64,000 nt of DNA from NCBI GenBank assembly GCA_036250195.1, contig JAVHZZ010000006.1, positions 73,825,869 to 73,889,868 of the forward strand, in the 5' to 3' direction. Within the stretch, counting starts at the first letter, position 1. Each line of letters opens with the position of its first letter. This DNA comes from Mixophyes australis (lineage: Eukaryota; Chordata; Amphibia; Anura; Limnodynastidae). This document shows positions 1 to 11,590 of this stretch, one piece after another. The notes under the pieces were generated by a model. The model saw nothing but the letters and a program-made list of their open reading frames with translations, did no database searches and had not been told where the DNA came from. The translations under genes were made by a program, and so were the position numbers.

Positions 1-2320
1 AATTTTATCAGAGTATCTATGCAGACCACCTGCACATATAGAGGGATACAGAGGACCTCAAATTAAGTATCTTCAGACACAAAATCATGGTATGTGTAGC
101 ACTGGCAACCTGTAAACCTTTAGATGAAGCTCTGGACATCTGTATACCCACCTCTGGGGCAAGGTAGGAATTTCATCATTCCTATCGTAGAGGTGGCACA
201 TGGGTGACGCTAGTATGTAGCAAGAACCGTTTCTCAGAACCGTTTTTTTAGATGTTGGCACAATTAATAATTAGCTTTTGCTTGAATAAACAAAAAGCAA
301 CTAAATTTAAAGATCATTGGATCAAAATACTTGTTGTTCATAGTAGAGATCTGCCCACGTACAGTATTTCTTCTCCCTGTATTAAGTGTCACCAACTTGT
401 CAGGTCACTCGAAGAGAAATGTCACTAGATGAATAGCATAAACTTAACCAATAAGCCTTGTGATGGTCATTTTCCCAATACCTACAAAGGCACTACCTGA
501 AAATGGTTGTCAAAACTCCATTCTTGCCTGGGACCAAATGCCAAATCATAGGACATACAGTAGTAGGAAACTGTGGACACATTTCTCTCAGGAGGCTAAT
601 TTCTATAACCCACCTCCGTACATTATAGTCTGGTGTCAATTCTGGTCTGGACACTGGGCCAAGATACTACTACTTTTAACTAGACATTGCTGAATTTCCA
701 CCTGGATGACTAGGAATAAACTAAACTATGTACTTGTAGAAGAGAACTGACAAGAGAATGCCAAGGTACAGTACATACAATATATACTTTATTTTACTGG
801 GGGAACTGATTCACTGGGATCCATTAATCATATTTACCTACTTTTAGGAGCTCCCCTTTGGGAGATCTCGGAAGGGGGGGGCAAGTGAGGGTCGTGGTGA
901 TTTGCTTCATCATGGTCCTACCCCAGCTACACAATGAGGCAATTTGGGTCATTGCGCAGGGGTTAGGGCAGTTATAACGTGATCCACATCAGACACCACC
1001 CACCGCTGCACTAACACACAAATCGTCGCTTCAGCGCTCAGCAGAGATGGGGCCTGATGTCACATATTGCATCATGTGCCCCTGCCCACTTCACATGAAA
1101 GAGAAGTAGGATGAGGGAGGGCAGCTTGCTCTCTCGGGAGACACCAAAATTTCACATTCCTTAAGGTTGGTAAGTATGCCATCAATTATATTACAATTGA
1201 CCTGTGAATTGCACAGAGTGGAGGAAGTTGTTTTTGGGCTGAACCAACTTTCTTAAAAAATGGCCGTGTGATCACGATAAATAAACTAATATTACCTTTC
1301 AGCAAGGCAAGCATTATTGCAGCTTGAACTTATTTCTAAATAAATACAAATAGACTTTTGAGTGGAATTACATGTTTAATTTGTTGGACAGGTGGAAAGC
1401 AAACTTCTTTTACAGTGTTTATTTTTTGTACTTAACATTTTGAGGCATTTAATATGTGATCCATATCCAATTCAGGATGTTTATATTGTGATCATGAATT
1501 GAAAACTGCACACACATATAATCTTGCAGAAGTAGAGATTGTCTTTGATATGATGAATGTTTGATATGCTCCATTCCAGAAAGAGCTTCATATTGATTAT
1601 GCATCCTGCCTCGGTCCCTATCTGTCCCCATTAGTCCCCAGGGATTCCCACATGTCCTCGATGCCGATCTATCCCTGCTTCCGAGCTGTCCTATCCTGTA
1701 ATGACTTGTGAGACAGTGCAGGCTGTCTTGGCAGTTCTCGAGCATGTCAGTATGATGTCTTTAAAGTCACCTTGTCTTCAGAGACACTGAGGCTCCTTTG
1801 CCACTAAGGACTGATATGATTTCACTGCCTTCTTACTACTGACTCTTTCAGGCTTGTTTGTCATAACTGATCATCCTGTTAGGCTTTGAAGAAGTGCTTG
1901 AAAATGGTCAAGGTTCACAAATTGAACTCCTAATGTGAACAGGGTCTGCACACATACTGAGTTTTTACCAAGAGGAAAACAGTTCATTTGCAGAATTGCC
2001 TCAGATATAAAATCTTGTGCCTGACTTCTGGGGGACTTAGGGTGGGGGTTGTTTGACTTATAATGGCTCGCTGGTGACATATCTGTCAGCTTTACTACAC
2101 CATTTGTATAATAGCAAGTAGTGAGATGTACTTTGTCGTTACCTATTTTTTTTTTTTTTTAGTTTCCAATTCAAGAGTTTGGAAATATGTCTTCGAGGTT
2201 TGTAATAAAAAAGAAACGACAATTTTATTCAAGTTTAACTCAAACATGTTTGAGCCTGATTACACATGTCTGAACTAACTGGATCGTGTGCGGACCAGCT
2301 TGTCTTTTCTCAATTTTGAG

Positions 2321-2323
<3 letters not shown>
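1..2323. other. No gene recognised; intronic DNA
   Basis: I see no exon, RNA gene or full transposon here. A T15 run sits at 2146-2160. The short open frames have no recognisable protein content. Confidence 0.5.

Positions 2324-2324
<1 letters not shown>

Positions 2325-2352
<28 letters not shown>
2325..2352. repeat. (TA)n microsatellite
   Basis: Fourteen uninterrupted TA dinucleotides. Confidence 0.95.
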
Positions 2353-2356
<4 letters not shown>

Positions 2357-2476
2357 ATTTATATGTTTTTTGCCAGTATTAAAACTCTGACGATTTTTAG
2401 AACCAGTTTGTTGAAACTATTTAAGAATCGCACTGCGACCACTTCAAGCATCTCTATTATTCAGGTTTAAACTGCA

Positions 2477-2635
2477 GGGGATATACTAAACTGCGGGTTT
2501 GGAATTGTTGCCTATAGCAACCAATCAGATTCTTGCTGTCATTTTGTAGAATGTACTAAATAAAACTAGAATCTGATTGGTTGCTATAGGCAGCATCTCC
2601 ACTTTTTCAAACCCGCAGTTTAGTAAGTATACCCC
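2477..2635. mobile_element. Palindromic MITE, same family as 41570-41744
   Basis: The two halves are near-complete inverted repeats of about 70 bp. The ends carry ACTAAACTGCGGGTTT, and the arms contain AGCAACCAATCAGATTCT in both orientations. The better copy at 41570-41744 has a TTA target duplication, pointing to the PIF/Harbinger type. Here the flanking triplets (GCA and CAG) do not match. It has no coding capacity. Confidence 0.85.
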
Positions 2636-3015
2636 CAGCTGTTTATACTTTTGCTTACAGATAAAAATGTGACTTACTTTTCACTGTCAGTAGCTTTGTT
2701 CAGAGTTTCAGGATTATTGACAGCAAGAGACGCAGTGTAGTATTTATGTTTCCGGGAATGCTTTTACTGACATCTAGACACAGGTAAATAAAAATGCATT
2801 TTCTAAGCCACTAATCAGAGAATCCATTAGCTAGCATGGCTTTTAGAGAATTCCTCAGTTTAAGGGCTACTTTTAAATAATAACTTTTTATTTCTTGGCA
2901 CTTTTTCTTAGCTAAACTACAAACTAAGCCTTAACACAGAGAGCAAAGTAAGAATTTAATGTAAGTCTCTCAGACTTATAATTGAGGAATGATTAAGCCC
3001 GAGGTAAGTTAAAAG

Positions 3016-3735
3016 TTGAGGTTTGTGTTAGTAACTTTATTTGTCCCCTCTCTAAAAGGAATAATGTGGACAGGCAAGGTGAGCTCTGGGGACGCCCTTG
3101 CTGAGGTCACTTAGGCCATATCATAAATTTCTTTGGCTGGTGGTGTTCTGTCTGCCTAGTTTTGGAGTTTCCTTGCAGGTGCTTTGCGTTTCAACACCTG
3201 CACAAGGTGTGTTTCTTATTTCCCATGTTGGGATGGTTTCAGTTTTGGGTTCCATTACCCTTCGACTTAGCTGCCTTGTGCTAAGTTGCTCCCGACGGGA
3301 TTTTGTGGGTTGTGCTTTGAGTGCCAACACCGTCTGGCTTGATTATAGTGTATTCCGGAAAACATTGAGCAGTCGTAGGCCTATGCTAGGTTGGCTTGGT
3401 TAATTTTATGTAATGGTTGAACCTGCCTCCATTCAAAGAGTAAGGCTTTGGTTTCAGTACAGGCCTTCGGGGGCGGGTTTGTTTGTTGCATTCCGCAAGC
3501 CCAGAAGGGATGTGAGTTCTTGGATGTTTGGGATAAGGGATTCCCAAGTTTAAAGATAAGGGTACGTCTGGGTGAAATAGTTCCCCATGTGTTGATACCG
3601 AGAGGGTAAATCACCCTCACTGTGATATAAGGACCATTGGTCCTTAGCCAAACTGCTTATTAAGCATTAAGCATTTTAATAACTGTAAAAGGGTATCTAT
3701 TTTGGTGTATGGGGTTTTGGATCGTAACAGTCTGG
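3016..3735 (+). mobile_element. LTR-like dispersed repeat, copy 1
   Basis: This interval aligns with 44896-45455. Both begin with GAGGTTTGTGT and share a TTGCATT...GCCCAGAAGGG stretch followed by a TGGGAT motif. The second copy has a TATAAA and an AATAAA in LTR-like positions, so a solo LTR is the favoured reading. Ends and target duplication are not clear. The 101-codon frame at 3098 is part of the repeat, not a gene. Confidence 0.45.
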
Positions 3736-4094
3736 CAAATGTGTGGAAACCCATTTAATAACGTTATTTATGACTATTACTGTCCACCAATTCCTCGCAA
3801 AAGTAGTTCTGATTTAACCTAAGAAATATAATTCTTATTTTCCTTTAAATCCGCAGGACCAATTTATATAACAAATGTATGCATATATTTTCAAGAAAAA
3901 CTGCACACAAGATGTAGCTTAATTTAAAATGTTTTGTATTCTTAATTAATATTCTAATTGGAAAACTCATATTATAAAACAGCATAGCAGAGTATATTAT
4001 ATAAACTCAACAGGTTTGGTTTGCTCCGTTAGCATTGGTGGTATAGCACAGATGTTCATACATTACATTCATTGCCTGTTTTATAAATAGTTAT

Positions 4095-4117
4095 TGTGTG
4101 TGTGTGTGTGTGTGTGT
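4095..4117. repeat. (TG)n microsatellite
   Basis: A plain TG tract. A second tract lies at 4246-4269. Confidence 0.95.
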
Positions 4118-4245
4118 TTATCAGCTATTGTGTGATGAAGCGGTGTGTGAGTCAGCTTCACCTATTGTTAAAGGTGTGTGACTGTATAGTAGGAGGGTGT
4201 AGTATAAATCAATGCCTATTGTGAAGGGTGTGATGTGCTCTGTAT

Positions 4246-4269
4246 TGTGTGTGTGTGTGTGTGTGTGTC
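4246..4269. repeat. (TG)n microsatellite
   Basis: A plain GT/TG tract. It creates a spurious minus-strand frame of alternating His and Thr. Confidence 0.95.
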
Positions 4270-4299
4270 TGGGGAGGGTGAAGCTGTGGGGGGAGAGAG

Positions 4300-4889
4300 A
4301 CACCCACTCAGACTAGACTCCATTTTAAGCATTCCACAAAACCCCACTTATCAAACTTCCAAACATATAATCCACTACAATATTTTCACACCATAAACTC
4401 CATTTATCTCACGTATAAACTTTTACCATTTATTCACACATAAACTTCCATTTATCTCACATGGAAACTTCTAGCATCACAACAAAGATAGTATTTACCT
4501 CACACAGGAGCCATTTTGTCTAATCATGATGATCACATTAAATTACAATGCCGGCCATCTTGAGGCATTACATGATTAGAGCAACCTCCATTTTCTCTAT
4601 TGTCTGAAACTCAGCCTTGTATATTAATTTGCTGCCATGGTAGCTATCATTCCATAAACTAAATTTCTCCAGCAATAAACCACATTATTTTACAGTTTCA
4701 CATTACAAACTACCTTCAGTCATGCCACAATCCATTGTAAATTTCATAGGAGCACTTACAAAGATAAAGGATATAAACTATATATAGTCCATTCAAACAC
4801 CATATACAGTTCTACAATTGTACAGCATTGCAGGAGTTAACAGCAACATGACACATTGTCAGCCATCTTAACACTATATCCAGCCACAC
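4300..4889. other. Unclassified repeat-like DNA before the serpin pseudogene
   Basis: It has short recurring phrases such as CCATTTATCTCAC (near 4400 and 4450) and GCCATCTT, which suggests decayed repeat DNA. No protein or terminal repeat was recognised. Confidence 0.35.
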
Positions 4890-5398
4890 TGCTGAAACAC
4901 GGATTTTAACTGCAAGATTGTCCAGCTGCCGCTTACCGGAGTAATCAGCATCATGTTTTTCCTACCTCTCACAGTAACCCAGAACCTTACCTTAATTGAG
5001 GAGGGTCTTACATCTGAGGGTCTTACATCTGAGTCTGTTCATGACATAGATCGGGCATTGCAGTCCGTCATCATAGCAATAAGCATACCAAAACTGAAGG
5101 TGAACTACAAGGCTATACTTAACAACACTCTACAGGACATGATACTTCAATTGCTCTTCTCAAGTCCAGTAAAATCTCTTCCAAGTCACTGAAGCTCACA
5201 CACGTTGTGCACAAGGCCGACCTGGAACTTAACGAAGACGGAGTGGACAGTGCACCAAAAGTGGACCCCACCAACCGTCATCATTTGCCACTGGAGTTTC
5301 ACTTGGACCACCCATTCCTGCTTGCTCTCCGTGCTGATGATAACGGTGCTCTTCTGATGATTGGAAAAGTAATGAACCCTAAGGAGGTGTGTTGTTAA
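4890..5398 (+). pseudogene. SERPINF1: SERPINF1 (PEDF)-like serpin pseudogene, 3' part, apparently processed
   Basis: Two reading frames joined by a frameshift match the C-terminal third of pigment epithelium-derived factor, a secreted non-inhibitory serpin. Frame one (about 4896-5168) shows [30 protein letters not shown] and PKLKVNY. Near 5169 about seven bases are missing compared with the family. The second frame (5171-5398) then reads [33 protein letters not shown] and GALLMIGKVMNP before a stop. A 15-base tandem duplication near 5004-5033 repeats GLTSE. The frame before 4896 hits a stop. Coding sequence runs through the place where serpin genes usually have their last intron, which suggests a retrocopy. 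No poly(A) tail is obvious. The alternative is a decayed genomic duplication. The serpin identity is strong, the PEDF assignment good, and the processed origin inferred. Confidence 0.8.
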
Positions 5399-5530
5399 CC
5401 ACAACACTTTCCATTTTTTTGACTGTCAAAGAATTTTGGATTCCGTTGACAGCTAAATTGGTTACACTTGCCCACTTATTTGAAACTATTAGTTTTTGAA
5501 AATCCTAGGCTAGCAAAATCAAGTTTATAT

Positions 5531-5588
5531 GCAATTGTAAAGCGCTACGGAATCTGCTGGCGCTATATATGATGATGATGATAATGCT
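5531..5588 (+). repeat. 3' tail of a LINE/SINE family
   Basis: The segment has AAAGCGCTACGG, then GGCGCTATATA and a GAT-repeat tail. The same tail occurs in reverse at 59806-59950. Such tails are typical of L2-type LINEs and the SINEs they mobilise. Only the extreme 3' end remains. Confidence 0.6.
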
Positions 5589-6129
5589 ATCTCAAATATA
5601 CACAATCCCTATTTATGAAACACAATCAATCTACAACACAGTCACATATTATTCGTCTATCTCCATCAAAACTACAACATAAAATTGTCTTACAAAACCT
5701 TTCAAGCAATTACATATTATAACTATGCTCTATTCAAATACAATACTGTATTAATGCAAAGTTCATAATCTCAGCCATATTCTAAAATCTGCAAACCAAA
5801 GACAAATTATATCATTTAAACTCCACATACTCTGACCAAAACTCAATCTAATTTTTATAAACTTACACAAGACTTGCAGTTACACATTTTACATTCACTT
5901 TCCATTCAAAATACACTATAACCCATTCATACTAGCCATCCTCTAATATAAATTGCCTTCTATGCCACTTAACATGCACTGACCTCCATTGCATTCAGCT
6001 TACTGTTTCCCTACTGTTTCATCTGGGAGCTGTATCAGTTAGAAGCAGGGAAAAAAGAGGGTTCCATTGTCTTGTGTTACATGAGATAATAACTCACCCT
6101 TGTTCACCAAACTAATTCAAGCATGACTG
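5589..6129. other. AT-rich DNA without recognisable feature
   Basis: This is CA-rich, AT-rich sequence. Nothing coding or structural was seen. Confidence 0.4.
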
Positions 6130-6480
6130 CTAATATAGAATGAAATATAAAAACATATATAACCTTCAATAACAATGGCACTTTTTGCTACTCTTGCTGT
6201 TGACTCTCATGTTTTGTGCACGGTAAGCTAGACCATTAGACCAGACCTCATTCAGGCCTTGGTATCTTCTCCCAGTGCTGAAAGGAGATTTGATATAGAG
6301 GATAAAAGCTCTATTAGGAGGCCATTGCTCTATGTGTGTTTTTTACCTTGACAATCAATAAATTAACTACAACTTCAGTAGCCATGAGGTTTCTGCTTAG
6401 AACTGCAGGGGCCTTTAGACTTAGAGTATGACTGACAGATGGCGGGATTCTGTGAGGTTTCTGCTTAACAGAACTCACCT
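6130..6480 (+). mobile_element. Possible LTR fragment
   Basis: A TATA-like GATAAAAG at 6301 is followed 56 bases later by AATAAA at 6357-6362, the spacing of an LTR R region. GAGGTTTCTGCTTA occurs twice (near 6386 and 6456). No ends or internal genes were identified, so this is a weak call. Confidence 0.3.
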
Positions 6481-7154
6481 GTTTGCACCCACATTCTCTC
6501 AGTGTCGGCCATTTTCTTTATTCATATCAAATCTTCCACAGGAAATACTGATTTGCAATACATATATATAAATATATGCAGTGTAGAATAAAGAACGGAA
6601 ATGGGCGAAAAATTCAATGCGTACGCAAACACACATTTCACAAAGATATGTGACAAAACAATAGGTCGTGCTATTAGGCTGAAGTATGACAGGCACGGGG
6701 GAAATGTGAGAAAATATGTATTACACAGAATGACTGTTTGTCGTGTCCCTGAAACCCATAAGCTGAATATAAGAAGTCTCTCAGCTTGCAGGGATGATAT
6801 GTTTAAAAGTGAAGTTGTTTTTCACAAAGCACAATCTGTTGTAGCAATAAGTTAAATATAGCTACCTCAGCTACAGAAGCTGAATCATCGAGTGAGTACC
6901 AGATTCTTCTTCCACAATTGCTATATAGACACTGCCTGCGTCCAGCATAATTTTTAGATAGGAAGCTCCTTTGCGAGAGATGACAATTACCTCATCACAC
7001 AGACTGAGGCCGAAGTTTGTAGATATACTACAGATCTGTCCATTGGACCTTAAAGAGCAAGTAAAGCCACTTTCGGACCCATGTGACTGCTACATATATG
7101 AAAAATAGATTTAATGGATTCTTTGCAACTAATATCTTCCCCAAGAATTATATA

Positions 7155-7156
<2 letters not shown>
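6481..7156. other. No feature recognised
   Basis: An 84-codon frame at 6601-6855 has no recognisable motif and is not supported as a gene. Confidence 0.4.
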
Positions 7157-7198
<42 letters not shown>

Positions 7199-7201
7199 TA
7201 T
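7157..7201. repeat. (AT)n microsatellite
   Basis: An AT tract of about 45 bp with one interruption. Confidence 0.95.
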
Positions 7202-7608
7202 GGGTCATTTGAGCACCCTCCTCTCTTACACACCCTTCACTCCATTGGCCTTCGTGACACAGTTCTTTACTGGTTCACTTTTGTGACTGGGTCTCTTACA
7301 AATAACTTATGGTATAAATTTATTTAAAATAAATAGTGCAGGGCGCTTATTTATATCATTGCCAATGCACTTATTTTTGATATTGTGTATATTTTGATAT
7401 AGGAAATCCTTATTCCTGAGACCAGGGAAAAAACTTGTTTGTTTTAACCTTTCTAGAGGAAATGCCTTATTTCTGATGTATATATCTGATACAATAAACT
7501 TTTGTTTTTAAAGCCTTTTGTATATCTTGGTGTAATGAAATGTCTTGTTTGGGGTTTACAACTTTTCCGGGGGAATTCTTTTCTTTGGAGGAAATGTGTA
7601 TTCTGAAA

Positions 7609-8060
7609 CTGTTGGAAGAATCACTCATGCTAATCTCATGCTAATTAGACCTTTTGATGTGTGAGGGTCATAGGAAGATGTAATTAGACTTAATGTCCAC
7701 TGTAAGATGCAGGATATCACAGCAGGTTTTAAGATATCACAGATAAGCGTAAATATTGTTAGCTTTGCAATGCATGTAAATCCATGTTTGTGTAAGCACA
7801 TTGCATCCTGATTCTAAAAATAACCTGTGTCCAAAACAGGATAAAAAGCACTCTCTTGTACACTGAAATGTATCATTCTGATGTTCCATCTGACCTGATC
7901 ACCTAGTACCTTCAACCAGTGTAAGAGCAAATAAACATCACTCTGCTTCAAGACCCTGCTTGACAACTTCTTCAATATTGCTATAATCCTGTGACCTGCA
8001 GATTAAACCCTAAATCTAATCCATTCTCCGGCTGTTTCTGAGGTTGGACCCAGCTTTTCC
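7609..8060 (+). mobile_element. Possible LTR followed by internal leader
   Basis: A segment starting TGTTGGAAGAATC has a TATA-like ATAAAAAG at 7841 and AATAAA at 7930-7935. It leads directly into 8070-8365, which recurs at 38835-39035. This layout suggests the 5' end of an LTR retrotransposon. The boundaries and a primer-binding site could not be fixed by eye. Confidence 0.4.
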
Positions 8061-8069
8061 GGTACCACC

Positions 8070-8365
8070 GCTCTGCCTGCTACCCTGCAGTTCTGGTCAG
8101 TGTGATAGGCCAGGGGGATCCATCCACAGCAACCCTGATCCATAGTAAGAGGTCCGGAGTACCAGCCCAGTTACACCAGCAAGGGGGTACCCCAGCAGTG
8201 CCAGTTACCCAGAAGGAACGTGGTTCTGGGCACCATAAAGGAGCCCAGTGGTAGCAGCAGGCTCCTCCTACTGTTGCAGGAGGGGCATATTCAGAATAAC
8301 GAAAGGGGGCGGTGGAAATGTAAGCCCAGCCGGTTTCCAGCATCAACAGACAGGGTGGCATAGGT
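8070..8365 (+). mobile_element. Retroelement leader fragment, shared with 38835-39035
   Basis: Both places share TCCATAGTAAG, a GGTC...GAG(G)TACCAGC stretch, CCCAGAAG and AGGAGCC(C/T)AGTGGT. The copy is cut off where LINE sequence begins. I infer an untranslated LTR-element leader. No gag protein was recognised. Confidence 0.45.
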
Positions 8366-9690
8366 GGTCCATCCTGTCACAACTTTCTACCTATCAAACT
8401 GCTCCTTTAGTGTTTCTACTTCTGGCACATCCTCCCCTCCACTTCCACTATATGCTGAGGTCCCACAAGGCACTGTTCTTGGCCATTTTATTTTTATATT
8501 GTACACCTCTTCTCTTAGAGCACTAATTTGCTCGATGCTGATGACACCCAAATCTATAACTCTTCTCCTGACCTTTCCCCTACTGGACTATCTTGTGTAA
8601 CAAACTGTTTTTCCCCATGGATAATCCAATGCAACCTAAAGCTCAACATATCCAAAACAGAGCTTGTTATCTTCCCTTCTGCCAGAATCACCACCTGCCC
8701 TCAAATCTCCCTCACTGTTAATAACACCACAACTTCCTCAGTCTCCCAAGTCTGCTGCCTTGGTGTCACACTTGATTCTGTCCTCTGCTTTATTCCTCAC
8801 ATCCAGACTCTCTCCCAATCCTGTCAATTCCACCTTAAAAATATTATCAAAATATGTCCTTTTCTTACTCAACATGCTACCAGAACTCTTATCCATTCTC
8901 TCATTATCTCCCGTCTTGACTACTGCAACCTCCCATTGGTGGAACTACCATTTGGATGGCAGGTGCGGTGCATCTGGCCCATGGAGATAATGGGGCCCAC
9001 TGCACGGCAGATGAAGAGGGTTGGAACTAGCGAGCTGTGGGCTCTGGTTCCCTCCTCCCCACTTACCTGCACTGGGGCCCACAGCTCACTAGTTCCGCCT
9101 CTGCAACCTCCTGCTATCTGGCATTCCGGACACCCATATATCCACACTTCAATCCAGCCTAAATGCTGCTGCAAAACTGATCTTCCTTTCTCATCGCTCC
9201 AAACCTCATATAAAAATACTCTCCCTCCTGCCCTCTTAGATCTACCTCTGATTTACACCTTGTCTTGTCTCTGGTTACCAGCTCTCACTTGCGCCTACAA
9301 GACTTCTCCCGTGCTGCTCCCCACTTATGGAATTTTCTACGACGCTCAATCAGGCTTTCCCGCAGCCTTCAAATCTTTAGACGTTCTATAAAAACCCATC
9401 TCTTTTTTAAAGCTTACCTTATCCCTGATGATACTATTCACACTAATACACCCTCACAGCTGTCCTAATCTCCACCCTGAGCCACATCGCTCCTCTTGTT
9501 TCAGCTGTGTCCTCTTCCACTTAGAATGTAAACTGTCTAATGAGCAGGGTACTTCATACCCTTTGTTTTCATGTCTGCATTTATTTTGTCTGCCTTGTAT
9601 GTTCTTGTTTTATGTATGTCCCGTTCCCCACTGTAAGACACTGCAGAGCACTGTGACACCTTGCAAATCTACGATGATAATAATAATAAT
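8366..9690 (+). mobile_element. Decayed CR1/L2-group LINE, 3' half with reverse transcriptase remnants
   Basis: The segment carries VPQGTVLG in one frame and ADDTQIY, the catalytic ADD box, in the next. KLNISKTELVIFP, CLGVTLDS and ISRLDYCN follow; these are landmarks of the RT C-terminus in CR1/L2/Rex-type LINEs. After an inserted MITE (8934-9103) the protein continues as IPDTHISTLQSSLNAA and then APHLWNFLRRS. The 3' end finishes near a GAT/AAT microsatellite at about 9673-9690, as in L2-like elements. Several frameshifts make it non-functional, and the 5' part with the endonuclease is absent. Confidence 0.9.
8934..9103. mobile_element. hAT MITE inserted in the LINE, 8-bp target duplication
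   Basis: The insertion splits the LINE reading just after SRLDYCN. It starts CATTGGTGGAACTA and ends as the inverse of CAGAGGCGGAACTA. It is flanked by CAACCTCC at 8926-8933 and 9104-9111, a perfect 8-bp duplication. Inner segments around GGAACTAG and AGCTGTGGGC are also inverted repeats. The 8-bp duplication and CA...TG ends indicate the hAT superfamily. Confidence 0.9.
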
Positions 9691-9832
9691 ATATTTCATA
9701 AGTAGTTGACTACAGTTAAGTATTGTCATTTCCAAGAAAAGCCACAGGTTTTAAAGATTTGTCTCTGTGGAAATTTTTCTCCATATTCATATTCTCTTCT
9801 GTGTTTGCCTTGGGTGTATTAGAATTGTATGG

Positions 9833-10047
9833 ATTATGATCCTATCCAGTGGTCAGCTTATGGCGGGAAGCTATAGTGACCGATATCCACATAGAGTGTA
9901 ATAAATGTGTATTATGATCCTATCCAGTGGTCAGGTCATGATAAAGGGTGTAGGGTACTATGTCTATATAGAGTGTAAAAGAGTTGTGTTATAATCATGT
10001 CTAATAGCCAGGTCACGTTGGGTAGGTAGTACACAGAGTAAAATTGT
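9833..10047. repeat. 79-bp tandem repeat, about 2.7 copies
   Basis: Units begin at about 9833, 9912 and 9991 with ATTATGATCCTATCCAGTGG-like sequence and end with AGAGTGTAA. The third unit is diverged and shortened. A separate 31-bp duplication (AACAAGTATTCCAACAG) follows at about 10148-10207. Confidence 0.75.
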
Positions 10048-10432
10048 TACCAAGAGGCTTATTTCCCTTTGCCCTTAAAAGGGGTAACTGCCAATGATTA
10101 CTCTGCCGGCAAGGGTTTTCTTATGTCTTTGCCTGGGGAAGGCTATTTAACAAGTATTCCAACAGCACTACAATAATTTAACAAGTATTCCAACAGTACT
10201 ACGATAATTTTTTGTTAAATTGAAGCAATAATTGATTTATAACGGCAACAGAAAACTTACACTCATCATCATAATTGGGGACATTTTTATAAATGTGTCC
10301 CTGCATTTTTCGCGCTTTTTTTCTTTTAAATTATGCAAAAAGTCCATATTCCAGTATGACTAAAAGATCTACCTCTTTGAAAAAAAGGTTATAACAAGAC
10401 ATAGTTATTCTAAACACATGTCAAGGGTACAC

Positions 10433-11548
10433 AGGGGCGGGCTGGGCTGGGGGGCATATGCCCCCCGGGACGGAGCAAAATAATCTATTTTGGGCTGGTC
10501 CCTAGTCTTTTAGTATTACTTGGTGGCTGGCCCTCCTCCGGGACCAGCCACCTTCTCCTATTGGCCACGAATCCCTAGGATCCGACCCCCCCTCCCTCCT
10601 TTCCCATACGTGTGGCCTTGGTGTCACATGGGACGCGCCCCATGTGACAGGTGCCTTGCCATGTGTGAAGAGGATCGTCCAGAGTGCGGTGCGTCTGGAA
10701 CAAGGTAAGTTCTGGTGAGGGCTGCAAGGTGGTATGTCAGTGTATTGTGTGTGTATGTCAGTATATTATGTGTGTGTGTGTGTGTGGACTGCGAGGTGGT
10801 ATGTCAGTGTATTGTGTGTGAATGTCAGTATAATGTGTGTGTGTGTGGGCTGCGAGGCGGTATGTCAGTATATTGTGTGTGTTTGGACTGCAAGGTGGTA
10901 TGTCAGTATATTGTGTGTGTATGTCAGTATATTGTGTGTGTGTGTGTGTGTGTGTGGGCTGCGAGGTAGTATGTCAGTGTATTGTGTGTGTATGTCAGTA
11001 TATTGTGTGTGTGTGGGCTGCGAGGTGGTATGTCAGTGTATTGTATGTGTATGTCAGTATAATGTGTGTGTGGCCAGTATCTAGTGTGTGTGTGTGTGTG
11101 TGTGTGTGGCTGGCCAGTATCTATTGTGTGTGAGACGGGCCAGTATCTTTTGTGTGTGTGGTCAGTATCTATTGTGTGTGTGTGTGGACAGTATCTATTG
11201 TGTGTGTGTGTATGTGACCAGTATCTATTGTGTGTGTGTGGCCAGTATCTATTATGAGTGTGTGTGGGGCCAGTATCTATTGTGGGTGTATGTGTGTGTG
11301 GGGCCAGTATCCATTGTGTGTGTGTGGGGGGTGGCAGTATCTATTGTATGTGTGTGTGGGGGGGCAGTATCTATTGTGTGTGTGTGTGGCCAGTATCTAT
11401 TGTGTGTGTGTGTGGGGGGGGGGGAGGGGGGCAGTATCTATTGTGTGTGTGGGGGGTGGCAGTATCTATTGTGTGTATGTGGGGGGGGGAGTATCTATTG
11501 TGTGTGTGGGGCCAGTATCTATTGTGTGTGTGTGTGTGGCCAGTATCT

Positions 11549-11590
<42 letters not shown>

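Noticed and set aside
3098..3403. 101-codon frame starting with a hydrophobic, signal-like stretch; considered as SDK2 exon 1
   Set aside because: Belongs to a dispersed repeat also present at 44896-45455. No match to an SDK2 signal peptide and no splice donor in frame.
6601..6855. 84-codon frame
   Set aside because: No homology recognised and the flanks look like retroelement debris.
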